Positions 16,753 to 26,100 are shown, counted from the stretch's first letter. The stretch: 64,000 nt of DNA from JAOADN01 sp046155885 (GCA_046155885.1 JBJXFU010000013.1:1-64000), one strand, 5' to 3'. Notes: a model not told the origin generated them from the sequence alone. A program made the numbers and translations.

Positions 16753-18406
16753 CGGCCGCCGGCGCGAGCGGTGCGCCGGCCAGGTCGAGGCGGACAGGGC
16801 CGGCGGGTCCGGAGACGCGGGCGGCAAAGGCCCTGAGAAGCGATGCGAAGCGGGATCGCGGCGAGCCGTCGCGAAGGAGCGCGCCGGCCCGGGCGGCCAG
16901 GGCGAGGTAGAGCGCGACCCGTTCGGGTGGGATTTCGGGAAGGGCGAGCGCGCCTGCCATACGTGCCAGATACCAGTCTTCCGCGAAGGTCGCGGCGGAA
17001 ACGCGGGGGCCGCGATCCGGCCCGGCGGGACCGTCCGGCGGAAAGACGTCGGCAAGGTCGGCGTGGCGTGCGATCTCTGCCAGATCGGCGGGCCAGTCGC
17101 GGCGCAGGTGTCTGCGGGTGACGACCAGCCGGGCGTGGGCGCGCTGCAGCGCGCCATAGGTCCCGGCAGCGACGAGCGGGGCGATGCGCCCGTCCCGCGT
17201 GCGATCCAGCTCTGCCTTGTAGGCCGCACTTGCGGGCGGCGGCAGGGCCAGGTCGTCGAGAGCGACCGTTTCGATTTCACAGCCGTCTGCGGACAGCGTC
17301 ACCTGCTTCCATCCGGCCGGCCAGGCCGCGAGCGAGGGGACGGCGATATCGGTGAGCCCGCCCTGCGCGCCGGAGCGCGTGACGGCGTCCATGTGCAGGT
17401 GGCCGGTGAACAGCAGGCTCAGGCCGGCGGAGGCGAGGGTCTGGCCGACCTCCGGCCCGGGGATGCGGCGGGAGAGCGCGGTCGGGCCGAGGGCCGCCTC
17501 TTCCCAGGGGCCGCCGCGCGGGTCGAGCGCGGGGTAGTGCGAGAAGGCGATCAGGCGATTGCCTTCCGCCTTGGCCCGGCGCGCGACGGATGCGATCCAG
17601 TCGATCAGGAAGGGCTTTTGGGCCAGGGCCACGTTCCATCCGGCGTCGGCCGCGTCGGCCACGTCTTCGCGGTGCAGGTGGCGGCGGGATCGGTCGTGGG
17701 GGACGAAGACGTTGGCGTCGAGCATCAGGAACCAGACGCCCGGCGCCGGTTCGCAGAGGTACGAGCAGTCGGTGGCGTGAAGGGTCGACAGTCCATCCAC
17801 CGAGCGGACAGGGTAGCGGCGTTCGGCAAGCGCGGGGGCAGGTCCGAACGGGGTTTCCCAGAAGATGTCGCCGCCGGCCGGCGCGAGCCCGGCTTCTGGC
17901 AATGCCGCGAGGGCCGAGGCGGTGCCGCCGCAGAACATCCCCAGGTTGACGACCAGCGTTTCGGCCGACGGATCGGTCATCGCGGTATCGCTGGTGACGG
18001 CGATATGGCCCGATGCGCCGAGGAACCTGCGGGTCCGGTGCCGCCCGGTTTCGCCGTAGAGGTCGTGGTTTCCCGGCAGGCCGCGAAAGCGCAGCCCGTG
18101 GGATCGGCGATAGCGGTCGAGCAGCCGGCGCAGCCCGGCGAAGGCGATCGCCTGGCCGTCGTCGGTCACGTCGCCGAGCAGCACCACATCGCGGATGCCG
18201 CGCGCGGCGATGTCGTCCAGGACACGTTCAAGCGCCGCCCCGGTTTCGCTGAACAGGCGCGGCAGGCGCGAGACCTCGGCGAGGGGGCGCAGCGCCAGGC
18301 CGGAGGTCGCGCCGAACGGATGGCCGAAATCGGCGCGCGGATCGTGGAAATGCGCGTCCGCCACCACCGCGAAGCGGAAGGGAAGGCTGGCGGTGTCGCG
18401 CGACAA
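16691..18406 (-). CDS. Calcineurin-like metallophosphoesterase
   Basis: 571 residues. The N-terminal ~320 residues contain all dinuclear-metal motifs of the family in order: DAH in VVADAHFHD, GDVTD, GNHD, SHYP and GHLHMD. A C-terminal region of about 200 residues is not recognised. The TTG start at 18406 is supported by GGAGGAAGAA immediately upstream and by the protein beginning SLPFRFAVVADAH. Possible substrates include phosphate mono- or diesters, cyclic nucleotides (the CpdA family has this fold) and lipid-linked sugar phosphates. Given the cyclase and cNMP-binding neighbours a phosphodiesterase role is attractive but unproven. Convergent with the cNMP-binding gene. Confidence 0.83.
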   Translation of the reverse strand: MSRDTASLPFRFAVVADAHFHDPRADFGHPFGATSGLALRPLAEVSRLPRLFSETGAALERVLDDIAARGIRDVVLLGDVTDDGQAIAFAGLRRLLDRYRRSHGLRFRGLPGNHDLYGETGRHRTRRFLGASGHIAVTSDTAMTDPSAETLVVNLGMFCGGTASALAALPEAGLAPAGGDIFWETPFGPAPALAERRYPVRSVDGLSTLHATDCSYLCEPAPGVWFLMLDANVFVPHDRSRRHLHREDVADAADAGWNVALAQKPFLIDWIASVARRAKAEGNRLIAFSHYPALDPRGGPWEEAALGPTALSRRIPGPEVGQTLASAGLSLLFTGHLHMDAVTRSGAQGGLTDIAVPSLAAWPAGWKQVTLSADGCEIETVALDDLALPPPASAAYKAELDRTRDGRIAPLVAAGTYGALQRAHARLVVTRRHLRRDWPADLAEIARHADLADVFPPDGPAGPDRGPRVSAATFAEDWYLARMAGALALPEIPPERVALYLALAARAGALLRDGSPRSRFASLLRAFAARVSGPAGPVRLDLAGAPLAPAAVSAGAGEAGSAPRPVPSSSG

Positions 18407-18536
18407 TTCTTCCTCCGGTTTGCGTCAGGCAGTCGCCGGGGAAACGGTTCCGGCGCCTTTCCGTGCCTTCCCGGAAATGCGCTCGCCTCGGCAGCGGCGT
18501 TTGACTAGCATCTTCCCGGACCTGTGGGAGGGAAAG

Positions 18537-18563
18537 ATGAAGGCTGGACGTGCGCGCGGCTGA
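18537..18563 (+). other. Possible 8-codon leader upstream of the MBL-fold gene
   Basis: An ATG at 18537 is preceded by a strong GGGAGGGAAAG ribosome site and reads MKAGRARG before TGA. The next gene starts with GTG three bases after that stop and lacks a good ribosome site of its own. This could be a leader used for coupled reinitiation, or simply a misplaced ribosome site. Confidence 0.3.
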
Positions 18564-18566
18564 CCC

Positions 18567-19436
18567 GTGGCCTTTGCGCCGCGCGGGTCGGGGCTTTCCG
18601 GCGTGACTGCCGACCCGGTCATCCGGCTACGCTTCTGGGGAACGCGGGGCAGTCTTCCGGTGTCGGGCGAGGCGTTCCGGCGCTTTGGCGGCGCGACGAT
18701 GTCGATCGAGATGCGCTGCGGGCCGGTCTGCCTTCTGTTCGACGCGGGATCGGGCGTCGGGCCCGCCGGAAAGGCGCTGGCGGCGGAAGGCGTGACCCGG
18801 CTGCATCTGCTGTTCACGCATTGCCACTACGACCACATCCTGGGATTTCCGTTCTTCGCGCCGCTCTACAACCCGGCGGCGGAGATCGACTTCTGGTCGG
18901 GTCATCTTTTCGGCACGACGACGACGCGCCAGATGATCGGCGACTTCATGGGGCCGCCGTTCTTTCCGGTGGGGCCGGACGTCTGCCCCGCCAGGCTGCG
19001 CTTCCACGACTTCGAGCCCGGGGCCGTGCTTGAACCCGCGCCGGGGCTCAGGCTTCTGACCCGGCGGCTCAACCATCCGGGCGGGGCGGTGGGGTACCGG
19101 GTGGAATGGGGGGGCAAGGTGGTTTGCATCGTCACCGACACCGAACACGAGCCGGGGACGCTCGACCCGACGGTGATCGAACTGATCCGGGGCGCCGATC
19201 TCTTCATCTATGACGCGAGCTATCTGGATTCCGAAATGGCGCGCTACAAGGGCTTCGGGCATTCGACCTGGCAGCAGGCGGTTCGTCTTGCCGAGGCGGC
19301 GGGGGTGGCGCGGGCGGGGATGATCCACCACGCGCCCTGGCGGACCGATGCCGAGCTTGCGGCGATCGAGGCCGAGGCGCGGGCGATCCTGCCGGGCGCC
19401 TTCGTGACGGCGGACGGGATGACGGCGGAGGCTTGA
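18567..19436 (+). CDS. Metallo-beta-lactamase-fold hydrolase
   Basis: 289 residues (GTG 18567; GTG 18603, giving MTADPVIRLRFWGTRGS, is a good alternative). The THCHYDHILG motif is the HxHxDH metal site, with later ligands in NHPG, VTDTEHE and IHHAPW. The opening FWGTRGSLPVSG and the overall pattern match the MBL-fold group related to RNase Z and to proteins often linked with cAMP phosphodiesterase-like function. It lies between the phosphoesterase and the deacetylase/GT4 pair. Substrate unknown; a cyclic-nucleotide or phosphodiester hydrolase is possible. Confidence 0.83.
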   Translation: MAFAPRGSGLSGVTADPVIRLRFWGTRGSLPVSGEAFRRFGGATMSIEMRCGPVCLLFDAGSGVGPAGKALAAEGVTRLHLLFTHCHYDHILGFPFFAPLYNPAAEIDFWSGHLFGTTTTRQMIGDFMGPPFFPVGPDVCPARLRFHDFEPGAVLEPAPGLRLLTRRLNHPGGAVGYRVEWGGKVVCIVTDTEHEPGTLDPTVIELIRGADLFIYDASYLDSEMARYKGFGHSTWQQAVRLAEAAGVARAGMIHHAPWRTDAELAAIEAEARAILPGAFVTADGMTAEA

Positions 19437-19447
19437 TCTGGCGCCAG

Positions 19448-20218
19448 TCAGGCGGGGGCGGCAAGACCGGGAAGCGCCGCAGCGGGAAGCCAGCTTGCGC
19501 CGGCGCGGCGGGTGGCGACGAAAAGGTCCTCCAGAAAGGCCCAGGCGGCTTCGTCATGCACGAGATGATGGGTGAGCAGGCCCGCGACCCCGGCCGCGCC
19601 GCCGCGCAGGGCGCCAAGGCGGGCGACGAGTTCGGCCACAAGCCGCGCCGGTTCGCGGCCGCCCCGGGTGCCGCGCCAGTCGATCAGGTCGGCATGGGTG
19701 TTCACGAAGGGCAGCAGCTGGTCCGGAGGTTCCGGCCCGAAGGTGGACAGGGCGCGGAAGCCGAGCGCGGGAAGCGGCGGCAGGAGGCCCGGGTCGATGC
19801 GGTTCCAGGGGGGGACAAGAAGCGGGATGGCCTGGGCGGGGAAGAGGTGCGCGAGGCGGGCACGGCCCCGCGACAGCTCGCCCAGGATGGTCGCGGCGGG
19901 ACGTTCGGGGCCGAGTTCGGCGGATTTCCGGCCCGGCGGGGCGTGATTGGCGTGGCGCCAGCCGTGGACCGCCACCGAAACGCCCGGCGCGGCGGCGAGG
20001 CGGGCGGCGAGGGCTTTGCCCGTCGTGGCGGGGATGACCGCGAGGGTTACCGGAACGGCGGCCGCCGCGCTGAGCGCGAGCAGCCGGTCGAGCGCGGGGG
20101 TGGGCAGGGCCGCGTCGTCGTCGCGCAGCCACAGGGGTGCGGCGCGGCCGGTTTCCGACCAGGCCGCGAGTTCGGCCGTGAGCGGGGCGAAGGGGTCAGG
20201 TTGGGTCAGTCCGCCCAT
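19448..20218 (-). CDS. Polysaccharide deacetylase-like protein
   Basis: 256 residues with the NodB-type (carbohydrate esterase 4-like) barrel pattern: LWLRDDDA near residue 33 (catalytic/metal Asp), VHGWRHANH near residue 84 (two metal His), LLVPPWNRI, and GLLTHHLVHD near the end, so the catalytic residues look intact. There is no signal peptide, so it may act on a cytoplasmic or lipid-linked intermediate. It overlaps the end of the upstream glycosyltransferase gene by 13 bases, and the two are surely co-transcribed. Likely removes acyl groups from an amino-sugar unit of the glycan made by this locus. Confidence 0.82.
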   Translation of the reverse strand: MGGLTQPDPFAPLTAELAAWSETGRAAPLWLRDDDAALPTPALDRLLALSAAAAVPVTLAVIPATTGKALAARLAAAPGVSVAVHGWRHANHAPPGRKSAELGPERPAATILGELSRGRARLAHLFPAQAIPLLVPPWNRIDPGLLPPLPALGFRALSTFGPEPPDQLLPFVNTHADLIDWRGTRGGREPARLVAELVARLGALRGGAAGVAGLLTHHLVHDEAAWAFLEDLFVATRRAGASWLPAAALPGLAAPA

Positions 20219-21309
20219 CCCAGTGCCCCGGAGAGGATCTGGCGCAGCCGGGCCGCCGCCGCCCCGATGCTGTGGCGCGCCAGCACACGCTCATGCGCGG
20301 CCCGGCCGAGGCTTTGGCGCAGGGCGGCATCGCGGATCAGCCGGGCGAGCGCCCGGGCGTAAAGTTCCGGTTCGCGTTCCGGCACCAGAAGCCCGGTTTC
20401 GCCGTCCCGCACCACTTCGGGCACGCCGGCGGTGGCCTGGGCGACGACGGGAAGCCCGGCGGCCTGCGCCTCGAGATAGGCGAGCCCGTAGGCTTCGCCG
20501 AAGCCGGGCCAGGCGTAGAGGTCGGCATCCGCCAGCGCCCGGGCGACGGCGGCGGGGTCGGCCAGCCCGGCCCATCCGACGCGCTCCGCGACCGGGGCGA
20601 AGGCGCGCCGGACGGTATCGGCGGCGGGCCCGTCGCCCAGAACCTCCAGCCGCCAGTCGAGGTCGGCGGGAAGCCGGGCAAGGGCGTCGGCGAGAAGGCT
20701 GTAGCTGTCGGCCTTTTCGCCGGCCCGCATCATCGCCACGCTGACCAGCCGGACCGGACCGGTCCGCCCCGCGCGGTCGGGTGCGGGGAAGCGGCCCGGC
20801 TCGACAAAGGGTTCGATCATCGCGGTGCGGGCGCCGGGCAGGGCGAAGTGGATGCCGTCGCGGTCGCGCCGGGTCAGGCAGAGGTTCACCGCCGCCCGTC
20901 CGAGGCCGGCCACGACCTGCCGCTGCGTTTCGGCCCAGATGCTTTCGTTCCGGCGGGCGGAGTAGGAGCTTTCGGCGGTGACATAGGGCAGGCCGAAGCG
21001 GGCGCAGAGCGGCGGGCCGATGAGGTCGGGGGACTTGTAGTAGGGGTGGTAGGCGAACCACAGGTCGGGCGAGCCCTGGTGCTTCCAGGCGTCGGTCAGC
21101 CGGGCGACCTCGGCCTCGGCGCGGGCGGCGATGTCGGCCGCGGCGGCGAAGTCCTGGGGTTCGGGAAGGCGGGCGCGGAGTTCGGAGGCGAGCGTAACGT
21201 CATGGCCGGCAAGGCCGAGCGCCGAGATGAACTGACGCGCCATCAGCCGGTCCCCCGAGGGGACCGGATGGCCCGGAGGCTTCAGGGGCGCGTAGAAGGC
21301 GATCTTCAT
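20206..21309 (-). CDS. Glycosyltransferase family 4
   Basis: 367 residues, GT-B fold. It starts MKIAFYAPLKPPGHPVPSGD, a typical GT4 N-terminal loop. The donor domain has EKADSYSLLADAL, GFGEAYGLAYLEAQAAGLP (the E-x7-E motif) and DGETGLLVPE. No membrane helix. First gene of a two-gene minus-strand unit with the deacetylase. The pairing of a GT4 with a deacetylase suggests that the sugar added is then de-N- or de-O-acetylated. Substrate unknown. Confidence 0.86.
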   Translation of the reverse strand: MKIAFYAPLKPPGHPVPSGDRLMARQFISALGLAGHDVTLASELRARLPEPQDFAAAADIAARAEAEVARLTDAWKHQGSPDLWFAYHPYYKSPDLIGPPLCARFGLPYVTAESSYSARRNESIWAETQRQVVAGLGRAAVNLCLTRRDRDGIHFALPGARTAMIEPFVEPGRFPAPDRAGRTGPVRLVSVAMMRAGEKADSYSLLADALARLPADLDWRLEVLGDGPAADTVRRAFAPVAERVGWAGLADPAAVARALADADLYAWPGFGEAYGLAYLEAQAAGLPVVAQATAGVPEVVRDGETGLLVPEREPELYARALARLIRDAALRQSLGRAAHERVLARHSIGAAAARLRQILSGALGWAD

Positions 21310-21487
21310 TCCGGGCGGTTCCGGCGGTTGTTTGCCGCCCGATCCGCCGTCATTCGCGCGGTTGCGTCAAGTCCGGGGTTTCCCGGCGGCGGGTTTGTTC
21401 CAGCAGGGGGACCAGTTCCCGCCGCTTCCGCCGAATGCCCGGCGGATGCGGTCAATCCGGCCGGCCGCCGCAGGTCCGCGCCGGCGC

Positions 21488-24400
21488 TCAGCCCTCCCCG
21501 GCCAGGAGCGCCGCGTTGCCGCCCGAGGCGGTGGTATCGACGCTCAGGTGCCGTTCGATCCTGAGCCGCGGTCCCATGTCAGCCTCGGTCAGGAGCGGCA
21601 GGATCGGGCCTTGCCGGCGCGCCAGGGCGTGCCGGGCCGAGGCGAGGCTGTCGCGATCCGCCCAGAGGGCGACGGCGTCGATGCCGCGCAGGGTTTCCAG
21701 CGCCGCGTCGGGCAGCGCCCCGTCCACCGTGCCCTCGCCTTTCGCCCCGGGGGCCACGCGGACCGCCGCGCAGCCGTTGTCGCGCGCGATCCCGGCCTGG
21801 CGGTTCGCCGCCTCGGCGGAGGGACCGAGGCAGAGGACAAGGCCGCGCCCGTGTTCGGTCAGGCGGTTCGATTCGCCGGTGGGTCCGGGCAGTTGGCGGC
21901 TGACGAGCGCCGCGCCGGACGGCCGCAGGGCGCGGTCGATCATGCGCTGCACCCCGGCCGGGTCCGCCGGCGGCGCCGCGCCGGGCGCCGGCCCCTCGAT
22001 CCGCGCCGCCGCCGCGAAGCGCGCCACGAAGCCCGGTCCGCCGGCCTTGGGCCCGGTGCCGGAGAGCCCTTCGCCGCCGAAGGGCTGGCTGCCGACAACG
22101 GCGCCGATCTGGTTGCGGTTGATGTAGAGGTTGCCGGCCTTCAGCCGGCCGACGACATGGTCGACGCGGTCGTCGATGCGGCTGTGCATGGCGAAGGTCA
22201 GGCCGTAGCCGGTGGCGTTGATCGCGTCGATCACCTTGTCGAGATCGCCCGCCCGGTAGGTGGCGACGTGCAGGACGGGGCCGAAGACCTCGCGTTCGAG
22301 TTGGGCAATGCCCTTCACGCGGATGACCGCGGGCCCGACGAACCAGCCCCGGGCCGGTGCGGCGAGTTCCGTCAGGACGCGCCCTTCGGCCCTTGCGGCG
22401 GCGATGTGGTCCGCGATCCCCTGCCGTGCCGTCTCGCCGATCAGCGGGCCGATGTCGGTTGCCGGGTCCCAGGGATCACCCAGCGCCAGTTCCTGCATCG
22501 CGCCGGAGAGCATCCTGAGCATGCCATCGGCCACGTCCTCTTGCAGGTAGAGCATCCTCAGCGCCGAGCAGCGCTGGCCGGCCGACTGGAAGGCCGAGGC
22601 GACGATGTCGCGCACCGCCTGTTCGGGAAGGGCGGTCGAATCGACGATCATCGCGTTCAGCCCGCCGGTTTCGGCGATCAGCGGCGCCCAGGGTGCGGCC
22701 GAGGCGGCCATCGCGCGGTTGATCCGCTGTGCCGTGGCGGTCGACCCGGTGAAGACGAGGCCGTCGATTCCTGGGTGCTCCGCCAGCGCCGCGCCGACGG
22801 TGCCGCCGCGGCCGGGGACGAGCTGCAGGGCGGCAGGGGGCACGCCCGCTTCGTGCAGGAGGCGCACCGCCAGCGCCGCCGTCAGGGTTGTCGCCTCGGC
22901 CGGTTTGGCAAGGACGGCGTTGCCGGCGGCAAGCGGGGCGGCGACCGATCCGGTGAAGATCGCCAGCGGGAAGTTCCAGGGCGATATGGCGGCGATCCGG
23001 CCCCTTGCCGGGGCGTCGAGATCGAGCGCCCGGGCGGCGTAGTAGCGCAGGAAGTCCACCGCCTCGCGCAGTTCGGAAACGGCATCGCGGGGGGTCTTGC
23101 CGGCTTCGCGGGCGAGAAGCGCGAAGAACTCGCCGGCATTGGCCTCGCAGAGGTCCGAAGCGCGGGTCAGGGTCGCTGCCCGTTCGGAGGGGGCGGCAGT
23201 CCAGGGCCGGGCGGCGGCGACGGCGGCGGCGACGGTTTCGGCCGTCGCCTCGGAGTAGCTTCCCACGACATCGTCAGGATCCGAGGGCGAGCGGACCTCG
23301 ACTTGCGGGCCTTGCGGGGGTGCCGACCCGGCGACCGCGGGCCCCGCTGTCCAGCGGGCCCGCCGGAACGGCGAGCGCGCCGCGTCGAAGGCCGCGAGCC
23401 CCGTGGGGTTGGCGATGTCCCAACCGGCCGCGTTCGTCCGCTCGGGCGCGAAAAGCGCCGCGGGCGCCTTCACCGCGCGGTTCGGGCCGGCCGCAGCGAG
23501 CGCCACGAAGGGATCGGCCGCGACCCGGTCGGCGGGCACCGAGGGATCGACGATCTGGTTCACGAAGGAGCTGTTGGCGCCGTTTTCGAGGAGCCTGCGT
23601 ACCAGATAGGCCAGAAGGTCGCGGTGCGCCCCGACCGGGGCGTAGATGCGGCAGCGGGTCTTGTTCTGCGTCAGCACGATGTGATGCAGCCGCTCGCCCA
23701 TCCCGTGAAGCCGCTGGAACTCGTAGGCCGAGCGGTCGGCCTCGAGGGCGAGGATCGTTGCGACGGTATGGGCGTTGTGGGTGGCGAACTGGGGGTAGAT
23801 GCGGTCGGTCATGCCCAGAAGCCTGCGGGCGTTGCAGATGTAGGCGACGTCGGTGGCGGGTTTGCGGGTGAAGACCGGGAAATCCGGCAGCCCCTCGACT
23901 TGCGCGCGCTTCACCTCGCTGTCCCAGTAGGCGCCCTTGACGAGGCGGACCATGATGCGGCGGCCGAGCCTGCCGGCAAGCGCGTAGAGCCAGTCGATGA
24001 CCGGCCCGGCGCGTTTGCCGTAGGCCTGCACGACGACACCGAACCCGTCCCAGCCGGCGAGGGCGGGATCCGACAGGACCGCTTCGATGACGTCGAGCGA
24101 GAGGTCGAGCCGGTCGGCCTCTTCGGCGTCGATGTTGAAGCCCATGCCGGCGCGGGCGGCCATCCGGGCGAGTTCGCCGACGCGCGGGACCAGTTCGGCC
24201 ATGACGCGGGCGCGCTTGGCGGTTTCATAGCGGGGGTGGAGCGCGGAGAGCTTTACCGAGATGCCGGGATTGGCGCGGATGTCCGATCCCCGGGCTTCGG
24301 CGGCGATGCGGTCGATCGCGTTGGCGTAGGCCTGGTGGTAGGTCTGGGCGTCCCCGGCGGTCATCGCGGCCTCGCCCAGCATGTCGTAGGAAAAGGTGTA

Positions 24401-24961
24401 GCCCTCGGCCGCGCGGTCGGCGCCGCGGCGCACCGCCTCGCCGATGGTCTGGCCGAGGACAAACTGCCGGCCCATTTCCTTCATGGCGCGGGCCACCGCG
24501 GCGCGGATCACCGGCTCGCCCAGGCGGCGCACGAGACCGTGCAGGACCGAGGCCATGCCTTCGCCGTCCTGCAGGACCTTGCCGGTCAGCATCAGCGCCC
24601 AGGTCGAGGCGTTGACGAGGGGTGAGGACGAACGGCCGAGGTGTTCGCCCCAGGACGACGGCGCGATCTTGTCCTCGATGAGCGCATCCATGGTTTCGGT
24701 GTCAGGCACGCGCAAGAGCGCCTCGGCGAGGCACATGAGCGCCACGCCTTCGCGCGACGACAGGCCGTATTCGCCGAGGAAGACCTCCATCATCCCGGGC
24801 CGCGCGTCGGAACGGATGGCGTGCACGAGGCCGGCGGCGCGGGCCACGGCCGAAAGACGAGTGGCTTCGTCGGGGGCATGGCGGGAAAGCCCGGCGATGA
24901 CCGCCTCTTCCGGCGCCCGGTGCGCCGCGGCGATCGCGTCCCGCAGGGTTTTGTCGGTCAT
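21488..24961 (-). CDS. putA: Bifunctional proline dehydrogenase / L-glutamate gamma-semialdehyde dehydrogenase PutA
   Basis: Oxidises proline to glutamate in two steps with substrate channelling; 1157 residues. Start ATG 24961 follows GGAGGAAACC. Residues ~1-150 are the helical arm. The FAD-dependent proline dehydrogenase barrel ends around the VRLVKGAYWDSEVKRAQ segment. The NAD-dependent aldehyde dehydrogenase follows, with ISPWNFPLAIFTGS, the general-base Glu in AETGGLNA and the nucleophilic Cys in SAGQRCSALR. A C-terminal extension of about 130 residues follows. There is no N-terminal ribbon-helix-helix DNA-binding domain as in E. coli PutA, so regulation should come from a separate protein; the divergent regulator gene is decayed (25067-25547). 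Confidence 0.95.
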   Translation of the reverse strand: MTDKTLRDAIAAAHRAPEEAVIAGLSRHAPDEATRLSAVARAAGLVHAIRSDARPGMMEVFLGEYGLSSREGVALMCLAEALLRVPDTETMDALIEDKIAPSSWGEHLGRSSSPLVNASTWALMLTGKVLQDGEGMASVLHGLVRRLGEPVIRAAVARAMKEMGRQFVLGQTIGEAVRRGADRAAEGYTFSYDMLGEAAMTAGDAQTYHQAYANAIDRIAAEARGSDIRANPGISVKLSALHPRYETAKRARVMAELVPRVGELARMAARAGMGFNIDAEEADRLDLSLDVIEAVLSDPALAGWDGFGVVVQAYGKRAGPVIDWLYALAGRLGRRIMVRLVKGAYWDSEVKRAQVEGLPDFPVFTRKPATDVAYICNARRLLGMTDRIYPQFATHNAHTVATILALEADRSAYEFQRLHGMGERLHHIVLTQNKTRCRIYAPVGAHRDLLAYLVRRLLENGANSSFVNQIVDPSVPADRVAADPFVALAAAGPNRAVKAPAALFAPERTNAAGWDIANPTGLAAFDAARSPFRRARWTAGPAVAGSAPPQGPQVEVRSPSDPDDVVGSYSEATAETVAAAVAAARPWTAAPSERAATLTRASDLCEANAGEFFALLAREAGKTPRDAVSELREAVDFLRYYAARALDLDAPARGRIAAISPWNFPLAIFTGSVAAPLAAGNAVLAKPAEATTLTAALAVRLLHEAGVPPAALQLVPGRGGTVGAALAEHPGIDGLVFTGSTATAQRINRAMAASAAPWAPLIAETGGLNAMIVDSTALPEQAVRDIVASAFQSAGQRCSALRMLYLQEDVADGMLRMLSGAMQELALGDPWDPATDIGPLIGETARQGIADHIAAARAEGRVLTELAAPARGWFVGPAVIRVKGIAQLEREVFGPVLHVATYRAGDLDKVIDAINATGYGLTFAMHSRIDDRVDHVVGRLKAGNLYINRNQIGAVVGSQPFGGEGLSGTGPKAGGPGFVARFAAAARIEGPAPGAAPPADPAGVQRMIDRALRPSGAALVSRQLPGPTGESNRLTEHGRGLVLCLGPSAEAANRQAGIARDNGCAAVRVAPGAKGEGTVDGALPDAALETLRGIDAVALWADRDSLASARHALARRQGPILPLLTEADMGPRLRIERHLSVDTTASGGNAALLAGEG

Positions 24962-25066
24962 GGTTTCCTCCGCTTCCGGCGCCAGTCTATACAGTCTAGC
25001 CGGAAGTCGGTGTTCCCGAAGACAGGATTCCTGCGGGCGTTCCGCCCGGAGAACGCGACTTGGAAA
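24962..25066. promoter_or_regulatory. putA / putR divergent control region
   Basis: 105 bases between the divergent starts. It contains a direct repeat CAGTCTA at 24983-24989 and 24992-24998. In the minus direction this gives a TATAGACT-like -10 candidate for putA. By family analogy an Lrp-type PutR would bind here. No firm -35 was identified. Confidence 0.4.
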
Positions 25067-25547
25067 ATGACGACGAGTGCCATGACGGCCGGTCCGCTTG
25101 ACGAAATCGACCTCGCCATGCTGCGCGAACTGAGCGCGGAGGGGCGGATCACGGAGACGGACCTGGCCGGGCGGGTGGGGCTTTCGAAGAGCCCGGCGCA
25201 GGTGCGGCTGTAGCGGCTGGTGGCCGGGCGCTGTATCCTGGAGTTCCGCGCAGTGCCCGACCCGGCGAGCTGAGCCTTGACCATGCGGCTTCGTCGAGGT
25301 GCGGCTGCGCGACACCACCGAGCGGGCGATCAGGGCGTTCAACGCGGCCGCCCGCGCGGTTCCCGAGATCGAGGAATGCCACATGATCGCGGGGGCGTTC
25401 GACTATCTGCTGAAAGTCCGGACGCGGGAGGTGCGGCGCTAACGCGAGGTGCCGGGCGGGACGATCTGCGCGCTGCCGCATGTCGCGACCACCTCGACAC
25501 ATGTGGCGATGGAGGCGGTGAGGGACATCGCGGTGCCGGAGTTCTGA
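25067..25547 (+). pseudogene. putR: Decayed Lrp/AsnC-family proline regulator (putR)
   Basis: Reads like a full-length Lrp-type activator of about 160 codons spread over three frames. From ATG 25067 the helix-turn-helix part is clear (LDEIDLAMLRELSAEGRITE, GRVGLSKSPAQVRL). TAG at 25211 then interrupts it, with the same frame continuing RLVAGRCILEFRAVPDPA. Two apparent one-base losses, near 25270 and near 25291, shift the frame to FVEVRLRDTTERAIRAFN and IEECHMIAGAFDYLLKVRT. TAA at 25440 interrupts again before REVPGGTICALPHVATTSTH and the end at 25547. Position and orientation next to putA match the alphaproteobacterial PutR that activates putA in response to proline. Two stops plus two frameshifts make sequencing error an unlikely sole cause. 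Confidence 0.88.
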
Positions 25548-26100
25548 GGAGCGGGGGGGACGCCCGGGATGACGGCGGAGGGGGCGCGCGGGGTGCTGCG
25601 GGCCTGTTCCTGTGCCCGGCATTGCGGCAGTTCCGGCGCGTTTGGCTGACGCACGGCCGCGCGCCATTCGTCTGACCTGCCGGGGGGGACCCGCGCGGCG
25701 AATCAGGGGGCGCGGCCCGCGAAGGGCATGTCCGGTCGCGGCTGTCGCCGTTGCCCCCGCTGCCGGCATGACGCGGCATGAGCCGGGGCGGGTTGCTTCG
25801 GGCGGGGAGAGCTGCGCGGGGTGCGGGGTGCGGGGGGGGGGCCCGATCTGCGGTCAGGGGTCGCCGGAAAGGCGCGGCCCGCATGCGGTTGCCTTCGGGA
25901 AGGCACGGACCTTCGAGGGAGTCCCCACTCGTGGCCCCGGTCTTTGCAGATGTCGCCGTCGCGGGTGCGGGAATCGGAGTGCGGGGCTGGAAACACCTCC
26001 GGTCGCCGTACACGGCCGTCGGTGCGCACCGGGCGGGGCGCGGGTCACGGCGATGCCGTGCGAGGACAGGGGGGCCGGTGCGCCTTGGAAGCCGTGCGCC
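25548..26100. other. Gene-free stretch, about 550 bases
   Basis: Very G-rich, with a run of nine G near 25830. No open frame here has family-like composition, a ribosome site or a recognisable motif. It may be decayed sequence continuing from the putR pseudogene. No repeat or hairpin of note was found. Confidence 0.5.

Noticed and set aside
25277..25675. Separate 132-codon gene downstream of putR
   Set aside because: Its frame does not carry the Lrp-like residues; the region is better explained as the frameshifted tail of the putR pseudogene.
25548..26100. Possible small genes in the G-rich stretch
   Set aside because: No ribosome site, no homology-like pattern, and the frames are open on several strands at once, as expected from high GC.
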